From: Metallyticus violacea | Lineage: Eukaryota > Arthropoda > Insecta > Mantodea > Metallyticidae | Direction: 5' to 3' | Assembly: GCA_030762175.1 (NCBI GenBank) | Contig: CM060833.1 | Span: forward strand, 66,584,001 to 66,648,000 | Length of the DNA: 64,000 nt | In this document: positions 23,170 to 35,474 of the stretch, in pieces | Layout of the letters: every line of letters starts with the position of its first letter | How positions within the stretch are numbered: position 1 is the first letter of the stretch | Made by a program: the position numbers and the translations under genes | The notes under the pieces: generated by a model | What the model was told of the DNA's origin: nothing | What the model saw: only the letters and a program-made list of their open reading frames with translations | Database searches by the model: none

Positions 23170-24543
23170 GAAGAAAACATTCAACATCAAAGTTTATAAA
23201 TAATACTGTTTTGTTATTAAAATAACAAGCTACACATTAGAAACAAAAATAGAACCTAATAAACTAAATTATATTTATGAATATATAAGTATAAACTTAA
23301 ATACAAGTTTAGGGCAAAAGTGGAATAAAAATAGCTTTTTAATCAATCTAATATATTATACAATGGGTCAATGAGGTATAGTACAAGTGAATCGGTCTTT
23401 AGAAAACATGCATGTCCATTTTCAGTCAAATTGAGAGTAATGCATCAATATGATAATTTATATATGTATTTTCACGTTTGAGAAAGTTACACGTGTCAAC
23501 CTCATCATTAGAGTATTACTGGAGATTCAGAAATTTTGTATATTTCAGAACTCAAGATGTTCAGAACCGAGTTTTTTCTCACTTAAATATTGATAATGAC
23601 AAACAAGTAGAGCTAATAATGATATCAAGCAACAAAAATAAATTCACAATTTTATGATGGAGAACTGTGATAATATGTTACATTTCAAATCATGGTGGAT
23701 CAAGTTCTATAAGAAAACTACTTTCTTTTCTTAGTAAACAAAGACAGCAAATTGCTTTACAAATAAACACATTTAGTCATGTCATCCTAAAAACGAAGTA
23801 AGTGTATTAGCAACTGCAAGATCCATCCATTGATAACGTGGTTAATACATTCTTGCTGCTATAACATTTAGAATTCTCATTACACACTACGAAAGCATAT
23901 GCGGAAGGTTATTTGTCAATCAAAGTAAAAAAATACGAAGGTATAAAATAGTTACAGATGCATTTACTACATGAGGATGAAATCAAAAACTTTTATTTCA
24001 CGAGCATAGCTTATTGTTAACAGAGAGGATGCATCTGAGGAACTTTTAGAGACATTGTCACAAAAAATGAGCATTTGCTCACATTTTGAGAATAATTTTG
24101 TTGTATCAATGCAGATTTCTTCGCTTAATATTATTACAAATTTTAAGTAATTTTAACATTTTTGTAACATTAAATAGAAAATTAATTGATTTTTGCTAAT
24201 AAGAATTCCCTTACTTGAGAAACGACATATGTTTCAGGGACTTTCGAGCCCCATGTCACATATGTAACAAGTCAAATATCTTAAAAATGAGCAGAAATAC
24301 ACTCTTCAAACAAATAAGGGGAACACGTGTTTAAATCAGATTCCCGAAATAAAAACTGATAACAATTTAATTTTTGGCTGTTTGTAATTATAGACTGAGA
24401 AATGTGTAAAATTAGAAAAGGCATTCAAACAAAATTTTATTTTACGGGGCTATAAATACGAACAAATTATTGATTTATACAAAAAAGTGGAAATACAGAA
24501 TTACATTGTTTAGTAAACAATGTTTCCATGGTTATTTCGACGC
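23170..24543. other. AT-rich stretch
   Basis: Strongly AT-rich. It holds a 21-nt palindrome at 24503-24523 (ACATTGTTTA and its complement around one G). Nothing else recognised. Confidence 0.4.
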
Positions 24544-25533
24544 TCAGTACCTAGTGTGTCCGTCATGAGTTGTGATTACTTCATAGCACCCATGTGGCAT
24601 GCTTCGCACCAGCCTCCTAATAAAGATTTGTGGGATCGTCTCCCATTCTTCGCTAAGTGCATTTGCGAGCTCTCCCAGGTTCTTTAGCACAGCAGGACGC
24701 TCGCGAACCAGCTTATCCCACAGATGCTCAATCAGATTGAAGTCAGGATTGCATGTAGGCTAATCCATTACCCGAATTTAGCTTTCTTGCAGGACATCTT
24801 TGATATTCTGTGCTGTATGAGACTTAGCATTGTCATGCATTAGAAGAAAATTGGGGTCCATGCCAAAATCAAAGGCCATGACATGTTGAAGCATAATGTC
24901 ATTAATGTAATATCAGTATTCATGCACCTAAGGGCAATAACAAGCTCCGTCCTAGTGTTGCCCGCCTTAACCATAATCGAACCGCCTCCAAATTTGCAAT
25001 ATTCAATAATGGCGGCTGGAGTAAGGCTTTCATCAGGACTTCTCCATACACTTGTACGGCCATCACAACCCGTCAAACGAAATCTTGACTCGTCTGTGAA
25101 GAGAACAGTCTTCCAACTGTCAGTTGAGATGCTTCTGAGCAAATCTCAGCCAGGTTTCCTTATGCTGACGTGTAAAATAAATGGCTTGAAAGGAGATTCT
25201 AGATCTCAAGTTTGTTTCTTGCTGTCTGATCAGAAATCACCACTCCTGTTATTTGTTCGTACACCATTTTGTAGATTTCTGACTGTAGATTGCGTCTGCG
25301 CAAAGCTGATAAGACAATCTATATATTTTGTTGTCTTCTTCTTACTCCCTTGTATCCACTTGTCTCTGTATATCACCACCAAGCCCTATGAATGACAGAA
25401 GAGCTCACATGAATAATCTTGGAGACAAAGCGAATGGAATGACCATCTTCTATCTACTTGTGCGACTGATGTTTCATTGCTCGGTATTTAAAATTAAAAG
25501 AAAAAAATAACGAAGCTCGTAAGCTGCAGACAT
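24544..25533 (-). pseudogene. Tc1-type transposase pseudogene
   Basis: Minus strand, about 990 bp from a possible start (M-S-A-A-Y-E-L) at 25533 to a stop at 24544. This is close to the usual length of about 340 residues. The best frame (25142-24840) has W-K-T-V-L-F-T-D-E-S-R-F (first catalytic Asp) and V-W-R-S-P-D-E, then G-G-G-S-I-M-V. After a frameshift come M-H-D-N-A-K-S-H (second Asp) and I-E-H-L-W-D-K with the catalytic Glu. There are 34 residues between Asp and Glu, the DD34E spacing of Tc1. Two stops fall within that interval and the N-terminal DNA-binding part is broken. Terminal inverted repeats were not identified. Confidence 0.8.
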
Positions 25534-25916
25534 TTTCCACAAAACTAACGGTAGTGGTACATGTGACTTCCGAAATAACCGACAACTGTTGCAACTGTGC
25601 ACGTGTGACTGACTATACGTTGGCATAGCAAGTGAGCACATTTGCATATTAATGGAATCTGTGTCTCTTCGCTTTTAGTGTTCTTAGATGGCGAGGGGTT
25701 GCATTTGTACTGGAATACTGTTAAGCAGATAGCTAATGAACTGTGAAGATGCAACAAGACCAAATACAGTTTCAAATCCTTGTGTTGCTTGTCATTGCGG
25801 ACATAACCAGTGTGCGTCCGTGTTTAGGCGAAGAGCCCGATTCTGTATTTTGTTTTAATTCCTTGGGTTTGAGAACTGGATGCAGATGCAGATTTTCATA
25901 TTGCACTACCATTCAA

Positions 25917-26183
25917 AACCGCCACCGGTGGCCGAGTACGTTAAGGCGCGGACTCGTGAGCGGGAGGTACGGGGTTCGAATCCCGCCAGGACCGTCTCCC
26001 CTGACTGAGGTTTATTCCTCAGTCCTCATAATTGGCAAATCCCGGAGAGGTATTTAAGCTTGGAACTTTTCCTTCCTTAAAAAAAATCCTTTCCCAATTT
26101 ATCATTTCATCTAATGTATCATCACTGTCCACCGCCTATGGTGTCTCAGTAGTAAAACGGACGTTAAACACTATTTAAAAAAC
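25917..26183 (+). mobile_element. SINE A copy
   Basis: Full-length plus-strand SINE A. The head has GGTGGCCGAGTACGTTAAGG (box A) and GGTTCGAATCCC (box B). The body runs to GGACGTTAAACACTATTT and a short A-tail. A small deletion removes part of the CCAGGTTTTCC block. Confidence 0.88.
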
Positions 26184-26322
26184 CATGTATTCAACAGATG
26201 TTAAATAAATGAATATTTTTAGATTCAATGGCAAAAGTGACGAGCTCTTAACAAAGAATTTTATTTGACGTACACATTCCTAAAATAATACCAAGCCGAA
26301 AATATCTATATAGTGAAGGATG

Positions 26323-26337
26323 ATGATGATGATGATA

Positions 26338-26378
<41 letters not shown>

Positions 26379-26379
26379 C
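26323..26379. repeat. (GAT)n then (AAT)n microsatellite
   Basis: GATGATGATGATGATAATGG is followed by about 12 AAT units. Confidence 0.9.
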
Positions 26380-26582
26380 ATTCATCTTTTAAGAAAGAGA
26401 TAAAAGCATTTTTGTTTGTGTTATTCCCCAAGCGTTTGTTGCATTTCTGTATTAATTCCTTGTCTACAATGTACGGGTGTGAGGCACTTTCTCTTCTACG
26501 TTTTTACCACACAGGTACAATACACAAGTAGACAATATTTTCCTCTCCAATAATTGTACATATCTATACCAACCACATAGTC

Positions 26583-27005
26583 CATCCAGGTGGTCTAGTA
26601 GTAACCATAATTGCCTCGTATACCTAAGGTCCTAAGAATGCCTTACTTCTAAAGTGCTGTTAAGATTGTATGTAAATAAACTAAATCTATCACCTGCTGT
26701 TTTACAAGTATTGGACGTAATACAATTTACTCTGACCGGAAGGTCAGAGTTCGTTCCCGGTACCTGCTTAGGAAATTTTATAAGTCTACAGAGGGATCTA
26801 TCCAGCCTTTTGAGAATAATTGGGAAGCTGCCTGGGGATGTGGCGTTCTAGGGAGCTGCGTGCTACGCGGCATGCTGATCACATGCTCCTTTTGCAATAC
26901 TGCTCCCTATTAATGAAGTCGTAAGACGGAGGTAGAGGAAGCAGTGTTCGCTGGGGCAGGTCTAGGCTCACCCCGGGCTGTAGCGCCAAATGAAAAGAAG
27001 AATAA
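26583..27005 (+). mobile_element. Putative SINE C copy
   Basis: A tRNA-like start (GTGGTCTAGTAGTAACC) is followed by a box-B-like GAGTTCGTTCCCGG at 26746. The body contains ATTGGGAAGCTGCCTGGGGA, GGCATGCTGATCACATGCTC and a GCGCCAAATGAAAAG end. The body matches, in inverse orientation, the segment 54360-54652, which defines a third SINE family. The long distance between the two tRNA boxes suggests an insertion or two joined heads. Confidence 0.55.
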
Positions 27006-27459
27006 TATAATTTACTCTTTTACTATTTTTGATTCTCTTTTGTAACATGAGCGGAAGTGACATATGTTAATTTTACTCACTAAGTGATTATCGATTTAGC
27101 TACAGTTTGAATTCTTTATTAGAATATAATGAAGCCTAAATCCATATTTAAAAATAGCTTTAGATTCTAAATATTGATTCTTTTAGCAAATTCAGAAAAT
27201 CTATTAAAATGTAATAATGGTAAGGATAATAAATTATTCACTTAAATGTATTTAAAATATTTATACTTGATTTATGTCTAGAATTATACTCATAAACATC
27301 AAACCTTTATTCTTTTTACACTATTGACTAATAAATATTACAGTAGACTTAATGAAGAATCATAATAGTTTATTTTCAAAACAAATTTCTGTATTGTGTA
27401 AAAAGTTTTGCCCAAAAGCATGTCTTTAAATTCCTTTTTAAAATACTAATATTTATTAT
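27006..27459. other. AT-rich stretch
   Basis: Nothing recognised. Confidence 0.4.
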
Positions 27460-27470
27460 ACTTCTACTTA

Positions 27471-27770
27471 TTTTTTGATTTGATTGATTTATTTATGGAC
27501 GCTCTTTAACTTCTCAGGTCATCAGCGTCCCATTCAACTCAGGGTGTGAAAGGGCCGACAAATTTTGCTCAGAGGCCCCTCTTTCAGGCTTGAGGTTCTT
27601 TTTCGTGCCGTAAATATACGACACGGGACCCACGGCTTTACTTCCCTTCCGAAGGAAGCCATACTTAGGATTTTTACGCCCGAAAAAATCCATCGGTCCT
27701 GGCCGGGTTCGAACCCGCGATCTTGGGTATAGGATGCAAGTATGGTAACCACTACACCACCAGGACCGAC
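27471..27770 (-). mobile_element. SINE B copy, full length with target-site duplication
   Basis: A full minus-strand SINE B: A-rich tail on the minus strand at 27471-27490, body, and tRNA-like head ending at 27770. The 11-bp sequence ACTTCTACTTA occurs exactly on both sides (27460-27470 and 27771-27781). The head retains box A (GTGGTGTAGTGG) and box B (GGTTCGAACCC), and GGTCCTG can pair with CAGGACC as an acceptor stem. Confidence 0.95.
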
Positions 27771-27781
27771 ACTTCTACTTA

Positions 27782-29089
27782 GATAATGTATTATTTAATT
27801 TGAAAATCATAACTAATACTAATAAATGTTTGAGCCAATTTATATTTAGGAACAAATATGTTCGGTTGTTTCGAGTTTCAGGTGAATGAATATTATGTAA
27901 AACGGCAATAGTATATTATAAACGAGTTTAATATGCTATGTATTTTATAACAGAATTCTAAATGTTAACATTAAAATGTTTAATATTATTGTTGATTTTC
28001 TAACGCATTACTTTGAAGATAATGTCTTCTTTTATTTACATCTATGACATCATTATATGGATGGTGATTATTTAGTTATTTTTGTTTATTCTTATTTTTA
28101 GCGAAAATGGATTTACCAGATGAAATTAGACCAAGCTGAAAATGTTGAATGGTTACTTTTGAGAAAATGTTAGGTAATTTTTGGAGGGAAAACGTCAAAT
28201 TCATTAACTGGATAATCAAGATAAGTTAAAGATATTTCAGAAACTTAAGTGCTGGCATATATTACAGAACAGGTTAATATTATTAAATTACACAATTTAT
28301 TTGCTAACTAATATTAATTTATAATTTATTTTAATTATTTTAATTTTTTGTCAATTCTATAATTTTGTATACCTCACTGTAAACGAATGATTGATTCTAT
28401 TGTCATTAATACAAATAATATATAAATGCTTTCTTAATATTATGGTAAATTAAAGTACAGTTGATGAGAGAATTTTATCACTGAAAACCATTTAATGGCG
28501 TAATTACTATCATGATAGTTTTATACAACTATAATTATGTAGCATTTTATTAACTATATTGGCCAACATAGAGACTGTTTGTAATGTTGGTATACAAAAA
28601 TAATTAATGTGCTGCATCATAATAATAAGGGAATATTCATTTAAAAACGCGTGAGCAACAGTTAATAGCTTTATCATTTCAATAGGATATTAAAACAAGA
28701 AATACGAATTTATTTTATATTTAATAAGCAACTCCTATGTCCATGGATTAATAGTTTGACCTATGCCGACTTTAGGACATCAATTTTCCCCACAGTTGGT
28801 ATTTTAGAATTTGTCTTCTGAATTCTGTACTTCTGAATTCATCATATTCAAACGCTTAGCTCATTTACGTCTGTACTCTAATTAATCTGTTTTGCAAAAT
28901 ATTTCAAGATTATATCTTGCGGCATGTGCTTTGTTTTTTCTTTAAATTCTTTAACATTTACATCTCATCCTCCCGTTGAAGCTTGTTACATCGAGTCTGA
29001 TTTAGGAATCGTGATCGGAAGGTAATTTCGCCTTTGGAGCATAGTTATAACAATATACATTTATTATAATACATAAATATTTACTCAGC
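27782..29089. other. Very AT-rich stretch
   Basis: No feature recognised. Confidence 0.4.
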
Positions 29090-29164
29090 AACAGTACTTT
29101 AAACATTATTGTAAACAAAAGCAATGCCAAAGTTTAATGGCAAAGCACAATTAAATAGAATAAA

Positions 29165-29325
29165 ACATTAATATTACCCCGTGCTTGCCTTCAATTTGAA
29201 CATCATTAATTTTTACTGACACAGCACATTGGAAAAGTAAATTTAACATTAGTAACACTGTTTGCTTGCCTTCAAATTGAATATCACAAAATTAACCTGG
29301 CATAGCGCAGTAATCGATAACATAA
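29165..29325. repeat. Diverged tandem duplication, about 82-bp unit
   Basis: Two units share AACATTA, TGCTTGCCTTCAA and TTGAA followed by ATCA, starting near 29165 and 29246. The segment at about 29100-29160 may be a third, weaker unit. Confidence 0.5.
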
Positions 29326-29329
29326 ATCT

Positions 29330-30181
29330 TAATATAAAATGTACTTGTTTTCCAATTATACTCGTGCACTTAATGCTTAAAACTGCAACATAATGGAACA
29401 AAGAAACCCCATTAAAATTTAAGATAATAGGAATCGCAACATAGCTTACAGAAATGCCTTGGGGGTGGGGTTCACGCGTAGGGAAGGAGTAACGATCCAA
29501 ATAATTAGGAAATGTTGCCAGAAAAATGTGTGCACCACTCGAATCTGCTACTCCTTCTCTCTGCGTCATATGAGGCACGTTTTGACACGTATGACGTCAT
29601 CATTTTGATGTTCCCACACCAGAATAGACCAATGAAGGAAAGGACACAGTGATTCGATTACCATACCAATGAAAGGAAGAAAAATTAGAAACAGCTTTTG
29701 GCCCATAGCAACTATTGTGTCCTTGCAAAGACGACGTAATCAAGTTTTATATCATTTATTCTCTCTTACAGTAGATAGGACTTTTATTTATGTCGTTATT
29801 TTATTCGTCTTATATTTTATAGCTGTCCAAGCTTATGGACTGTAGACAAGGATCCATAAGTACTGTAATATTTTGCATTTTGTTTACAATTTTTATTGTA
29901 ATCGAATGAGACATCGCAGGCGAGATACTTTTAAAAGTTTTGGCTCTTTTATAATAGCCCAAGACAAGTGAAAACGGAAATATAAACCTAGAAATTTCAC
30001 ATATAAGTGAAATTCCATTCTTTAAGTAGAGGCCCTGGTAATAGCTCGGGGTGCTGGTGGAAGGTTCCGCCCGAACCCGGGTAAGTAACCAACTCTTCTT
30101 CAAAGGCTGAAGTGCTGGAGTGTCTATGTCCCATTATTAAAGATCCAGTTTCCCTAAACGCCAATGGACATTTTGGAAGGT
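29330..30181. other. Stretch without a recognised gene
   Basis: Minus-strand frames at 29249-29578 and 29810-30103 (109 and 97 codons) have no recognisable domain. Confidence 0.35.
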
Positions 30182-30195
30182 CGAGAGGTAAAGAT

Positions 30196-30496
30196 TTTTT
30201 TTGATTGATTTATTTATGGACGCTCTTTAACATCTGAGGTCATCAGCGTCCCATTCAACTCAGGGCGTGAAACGGCCGACAAATTTTCCTGAGAGGCCTC
30301 TCTTTCAGGCGTGAGGTTCTTTTTCGTGCCGTAAATGTACGACACGGGACCCACGGCTTTACTTCCCTTCCCTTCCGAAGGAAGCCATACTTAGGATTTT
30401 TACGCCCGAAAAAATCCATCGGTCCTGGCCGGGTTCGAACCCGCGTTCTTGGGTGTAGGAGGCAAGTATGGTAACCACTACACCACCAGGACTGAC
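30196..30496 (-). mobile_element. SINE B copy, full length with target-site duplication
   Basis: A complete minus-strand SINE B flanked by exact 13-bp copies of GAGAGGTAAAGAT (30183-30195 and 30497-30509). Inside, CTTCC is duplicated near 30366-30375. The tRNA-like head has GGTTCGAACCC as box B. Confidence 0.95.
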
Positions 30497-30673
30497 GAGA
30501 GGTAAAGATGACTGTACAGCTACAGATGCATGTCCTCTTGCTTCCCCATAAATCAAATGTATATCAACAAGCTCGGCAAATGAATGTTCGTTAGCCATGT
30601 TTGGGAACAACTCTAAACAGTCTGCTACATTGTTACACAAAGCAGAAAATGATCTATTAACCACTCATGACTT

Positions 30674-31051
30674 TACCCTACGCGGCCACAGTCCCGAACG
30701 GTAGCGAAGAAAGCCGACTGGCACTTTCTTCGCTACGATTTCAGTAGTAGGAATTATTTTAGGCGGATAATTTCCTTGATGAGCATGCACACCTGTCAGC
30801 TCCGTTGGTTAGAGCGCCATGCTAATAATGCAAAAGTTGTGGGTTCGTTTCCCTCAAGTGTAAGATTTTTTCTCACTTGTGATCTTTTTAATAGAATAAT
30901 TTTTACTTTTTGAATGGCTAGATTAGGTTAGTTTAGTTTAGGTGTAACAAGAATAAATTATAATAATAGAACTCCACACTTTCTCAATGACGTTCGGATG
31001 GAATTCGGTTTTCTTCGCTACCATTCGGGACTTCGGCCGCAGGACAGGGTC
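30674..31051. mobile_element. Short terminal-inverted-repeat element carrying a tRNA-like sequence
   Basis: The ends are imperfect inverted repeats of about 40 bp. The left arm (30674-30717) contains GTCCCGAACGGTAGCGAAGA. The right arm (31006-31051), reverse complemented, contains GTCCCGAATGGTAGCGAAGA. The left arm continues into a second, perfect hairpin of 13-bp arms (30701-30713 with 30724-30736). No transposase is encoded, so the element is MITE-like and would have needed a transposase supplied from elsewhere. The superfamily is not identifiable and no target duplication is assigned. Confidence 0.65.
30789..30861 (+). tRNA. tRNA-Ile(AAU)-like pseudogene
   Basis: 73 bases resembling tRNA-Ile. 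The D-arm region GCTCCGTTGGTTAGAGCG retains box A. The loop-like CTAATAA contains the anticodon AAT. GTGGGTTCGTTTCCC retains most of box B and the T arm. The anticodon stem no longer pairs. The acceptor ends (ACACCTG with CAAGTGT) pair at 6 of 7 positions, but only with a one-base shift relative to a normal tRNA. It sits inside an inverted-repeat element and is followed by a small hairpin (CAAGTG/CACTTG) with a T-run. It is unlikely to work as a tRNA. Confidence 0.5.
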
Positions 31052-31489
31052 GGTGTGTAATGTCAAGTCTCAGCTGCTATGTGCTAGGTACTTCGCGCAT
31101 GCGCAATTAACTTCGTAGCACTACTAAACTGTATTTTGTGGCGTGCATACCTTCGTAGAACGAACAATTTTACCGAAGTAGCAAAGCCAATAATTTTCTA
31201 CCTCCCGTGTACTATGTATTAACACTTCCATTTTCAGACTACTTGGACAAGATGTGAGCATTCTGAATGATAATCTAATGCACACATTTACGTTATATTG
31301 ACCTATCTGCTCGGATATCCGATTTCGAAAAAGCGTCATAGCTTTGAAAAGGGATCATAAGTTCCCTATCTCAAAGGCTTATCTAGGACCCCTCCAAAGC
31401 CTTGCAATTTTTATGGTTGAATTCTGGGACACTTTGTATATACATTTTGAGTTCTTAAAATCAGTCATAACATTGAAAATCTCATCTCG

Positions 31490-31491
<2 letters not shown>

Positions 31492-31532
<41 letters not shown>
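31492..31532. repeat. Poly(A) run of about 41 bases
   Basis: An uninterrupted A-run. Upstream (about 31060-31490) no known retroposon body was recognised, though such a run usually marks a retroposed 3' end on the plus strand. Confidence 0.9.
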
Positions 31533-31535
<3 letters not shown>

Positions 31536-34500
31536 CCTAGCTAAGGGTGCTTGCTCACTCTTCTTATTTATTGCAATATTTAAGTTATGCCTAATGCTAG
31601 TGGAAATAACTTTAATAATAGCAATAAAGGATTATTAAAAGTATAGAATTATTTTGTACTCAATTTTATTAATTTGATATCATCATTCTCATTATTCTTA
31701 ATTCCATTACGAAAATTTTGACATAAGATTATACCTCTTAGCATGCTGTTATGCACTGTTATATATGTTTGTATAGTTTATCAGAGAAACATAAGCCGTT
31801 TTAATGTGTCGTGAACTTGTGTGAATTAATATTTTAAGTGTCATTAATTTGTCCCTCGTCATTCTAAACAAAAGTATATTATGATACATGATAAAAGATG
31901 ATCCATCAGTGGATTTAGATCTCATATTGCTATTTTAAAATTAATGATTTCCAAGGAAATTCAAGTATTTCTAAAAAAAACTAAAATTATTATTAACGTT
32001 CTATAACTACAGATTTCAGAAAAGTTCTTCTAGAATACTTGTAAAGCTTGGGTTTCTTTGATCTGCAAATTAGAGCATAGAGTACATTTTTTTTTACTAT
32101 TTCCATTTTTATTTCTTAAACCAGATAAGATGTATAAGGTCTTAAGTAAAATTAAAGCCGAACAGTGTGGGATATGATATTATTGAAAGTAAACAAAGCA
32201 TATAAATAACCATGTATCTTCTTCAGTAGATGTAGGCAAGGTTTTTCTGATGGTGTAAAAAGTTTCTAAGATATCCCCTTCTTTTAAAAAATATAATTAT
32301 ACTGATATGGACATTTATAAGATCATACTCACTTTCCCATCTCCTATCTAAATTTTTAAATGGACATATATAAGCATGTTTCAATTCATTGATTAATTAT
32401 CGTAAATGAAACAAAGAGGTTATAGGAACAAAATTCACAATATCAACTCTTATGTGCATAGTTGATCAGACAATTTTTCAACTATCCCACTTTCCTAAGA
32501 CTGAGTTAGCATTAATCAAATCACAGTTCTCGTAAAGTTAGCCTCCATAAGTATGAAAACAATAAAGTGTTTAGCTGGGTGTTCAGGAAATTTAATGCAT
32601 TTCATAAAGAATGTTCGCATTTTGAGGTGAAAAATAGCGAAAGAGTAAGTGGACATTCGTAGGTCTGCTGACGTAAGAATCACTTACGTGTTTATTTCTG
32701 GGGATCGATTCTGCTGACCTGCGCTTGTTACTGTTGGCTTTGATAATGACTAAGTTATATAATTCGAATCCTTCCAAGTGGAAACCTACATAGTACAAAT
32801 GGACAAAAGAAAAGACATGCTTAAGCGGAAATGCCCTCGTGTATAAGTTGAGAGCACAGGTTTTGACATATACGAGATTTTAATATTTACACGTACATAA
32901 AAAGAAATTTGAAAATTAAGCATAACCACTGGCATTGCAAAAAGCGAACACTTTACACATGAAGAAGTGTAAGATGAAAATAATTTTATTTACTTTAATC
33001 TGTAAAAAGTGTACAGTGTCAAATTTCATGAAACGGATAATGAAAATAAAATAAAATGAACAAATGTTTAACATGTTTGAAACTAATAGTAGTTAATTCA
33101 TAAATATCCATACAGACTGAGGTTTAGGTGCACAAAGCATCCATATGTTATTTTAAAGTATTCAGTAATCGATCAGATTTAAATATGAAATCACGAGTTG
33201 CTATTTAGCCAAACGAAATCTGCATTTTCCTTGCCATAAAAATGTTACATCGTCTTTAAGACAAACAGATGGTGATAATTCTGCCATTCAGACTGCTTAT
33301 GATTTCCATTAAAAATTTCCTGGTTAAACTCCAGACAATAAATGAGTGGTATTTGGTTTAGTGTCTAGTATTATCTCGCGGCTATATAGTCCCGGTTCTC
33401 TGAATATGCCTTTTTTTAGGGTAGCGAGACGAATATTGACATCTTCCTGGACCCTGTGGTAGGAGCGGGTTTGAGGTGCGCCCAAAGCGGTGCTCGCCTT
33501 CTCAATTTTTTTCTTCGCATAAGTACTTGACTAGGATCAGAGGATCAAGTTAAAATTATTCTTCAGCTTGGTATCAGCTGTCCTCGGCTTTCGTTGACTA
33601 GAAAGATCACAACTAGAACTTCTATATTTATGACACGTCAGTTTTTTCCCTTTTGTTATTTTCATGGCAAACTTAAAATATGCATGATTTCATCTGATGT
33701 GATTAAAATGATGTACCGTTCATTGACTATATAATGTCATATTTTGACTTTTTTAAAAAAAGTTGCACTTTTTCATAATTTGGTAATACATTATTCCCTT
33801 TTCATTCATGTGATGAAAAAGCTATATTATTCCTTGTTTTATAGGCAATGTTAGTGCTTATAATTTATGAATATATCAAAAATATTTCTCGTTTAAATTT
33901 AATTATAAAACAAATTTGTTCATTTTCATTTGTGCAGTGAAAATGTCGTCAATAAACAATTTTCGTTCTATAAGTCCACATTAAATCTTCCAGCGACCGT
34001 TTCCAAGGAAATTAAAATTATTTGTAATCATTACTTAAAGGTCCCCACTGTCGTATATATACCCTCTTTTAAGGCAAACAATGCGCGGTATAAGGAAATG
34101 TGACCTAAATTGGCTCTCCAGGTATGTGATTGGCTGCAAGTATGTAAGGGTACACACATAAGGCGCCAAAAATGGAAGTATGTATGTTATAAGGGTAGTT
34201 TGGTAAGTAGCTTGGTTCGATATTAAAAGGGAACAAATGTGTTTATTTTTTTACATAATACCTCGAAGTTAAATGCACTTGCTCCAACGTTTCTCTACGC
34301 CTTGTAAAAGTGGGTATCTTCGAACGAATATTCGATTATCTTATAACGTTTTCATTTGGTGACTGCGGAAACATTTAAAATGGTAGTTCGGTTAATTTGT
34401 CCTAAATAAAGCGGTTTGATTGCATCAGCACATTGTTATGGTAAACATCATCTTCGTTTTGGTCGTTTGCGGATGCTTTATTCGCGATTGCTCTCTTCAG

Positions 34501-35474
34501 TTTCTCCTAAAGTAATGCGTTTAATTAATCAGTAATGATTTTCCCATCTCCAAGTAGTCAAATCAAAAATTGCGATCCAAAAATCTCAAGCCATCACCTT
34601 TGTTAGTGGAATGGAACCAGTTAGCCTTTTTTTGCAGCCGCTTCGCCTCGTGCGGTCTACTGTTTAGACTACTATTTCGTATCCAGTGTATAGTAGCGAA
34701 TCAGTTACGTCCATGCTCACAAAACGCCCTAAGATAAGATAGATTACTCTTAAACAATTCTAAACAGTCGGTCAAGCGATTTGGATTTAGCTCCTGAGTG
34801 TGGACGCGAACCCAAATTGCGCAGTTTTTTTTTTCATGTGTAATTGTTTATGCAAACTAAAATTAGCCCGAGCAATTGAGATGCCCGTGCACTGGAAAAT
34901 TCACACTCTTTCACTCGTCTCTCAACCAATTAATGTCATGGGCTCTATTGACGGTTTATGAACTCACAGGGATTTCGCAATTCCTGGACATGGTGCGTTT
35001 TCGACAATTGTTCTGCCACGCTTGAACTCATTTACTCATGTAAATAAAATCCGCTCAGGACTTTCCTTAGTTGTTTTCCCTTCCAGGAAAAAGAATTAAG
35101 TCACACCACGAATTCCAATCTTGTCATTTTTCACTCTTATTCTAAACACGTTCTGTTTTTAACAATTGCCAAACAATGAATTAATTTCAGAATAATATGC
35201 GACCATACTATATTGCTACATAGACAAGATGTGTCTGGTGCGCTCTATTAGCATGTAAATCAGGTAACTTTCAAACGACCTTGACAACAAATGAGTCACA
35301 AACAGTAGAAGCTGGTTCATCTCGTAAAATGTACTTGACTTTGAAAAGAGAGGAAATAAATCGCTAATGATTGAAACAAATTATGTTGCACTGTGGCGGC
35401 ATTCATATTTACGAAAAATGGGAAAAAATGGTAAATAGGAAAGGGTCATGCATGCCTTGACGAAAGTTAAGTAA
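31533..35474. other. Long AT-rich stretch without a recognised gene
   Basis: About 4 kb with no SINE, transposase or exon signal that I can support. Slightly GC-richer patches at about 33430-33510 and 34600-34720 are unassigned. Confidence 0.4.

Noticed and set aside
24503..24523. 21-nt palindrome near the Tc1 relic as its terminal repeat
   Set aside because: A self-complementary palindrome is not a pair of ends, and no matching copy was found at the other side of the relic.
24883..25395. 170-codon plus frame
   Set aside because: Antisense of the Tc1 transposase relic; the minus strand carries the recognisable catalytic motifs.
29249..29578. 109-codon minus-strand frame
   Set aside because: It overlaps the diverged 82-bp tandem repeat, has no recognisable domain, and its composition tracks the AT-rich surroundings.
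30359..30664. 101-codon minus frame
   Set aside because: Half of it is the SINE B head read through; the same peptide recurs at 27534-27752 because it is the repeat.
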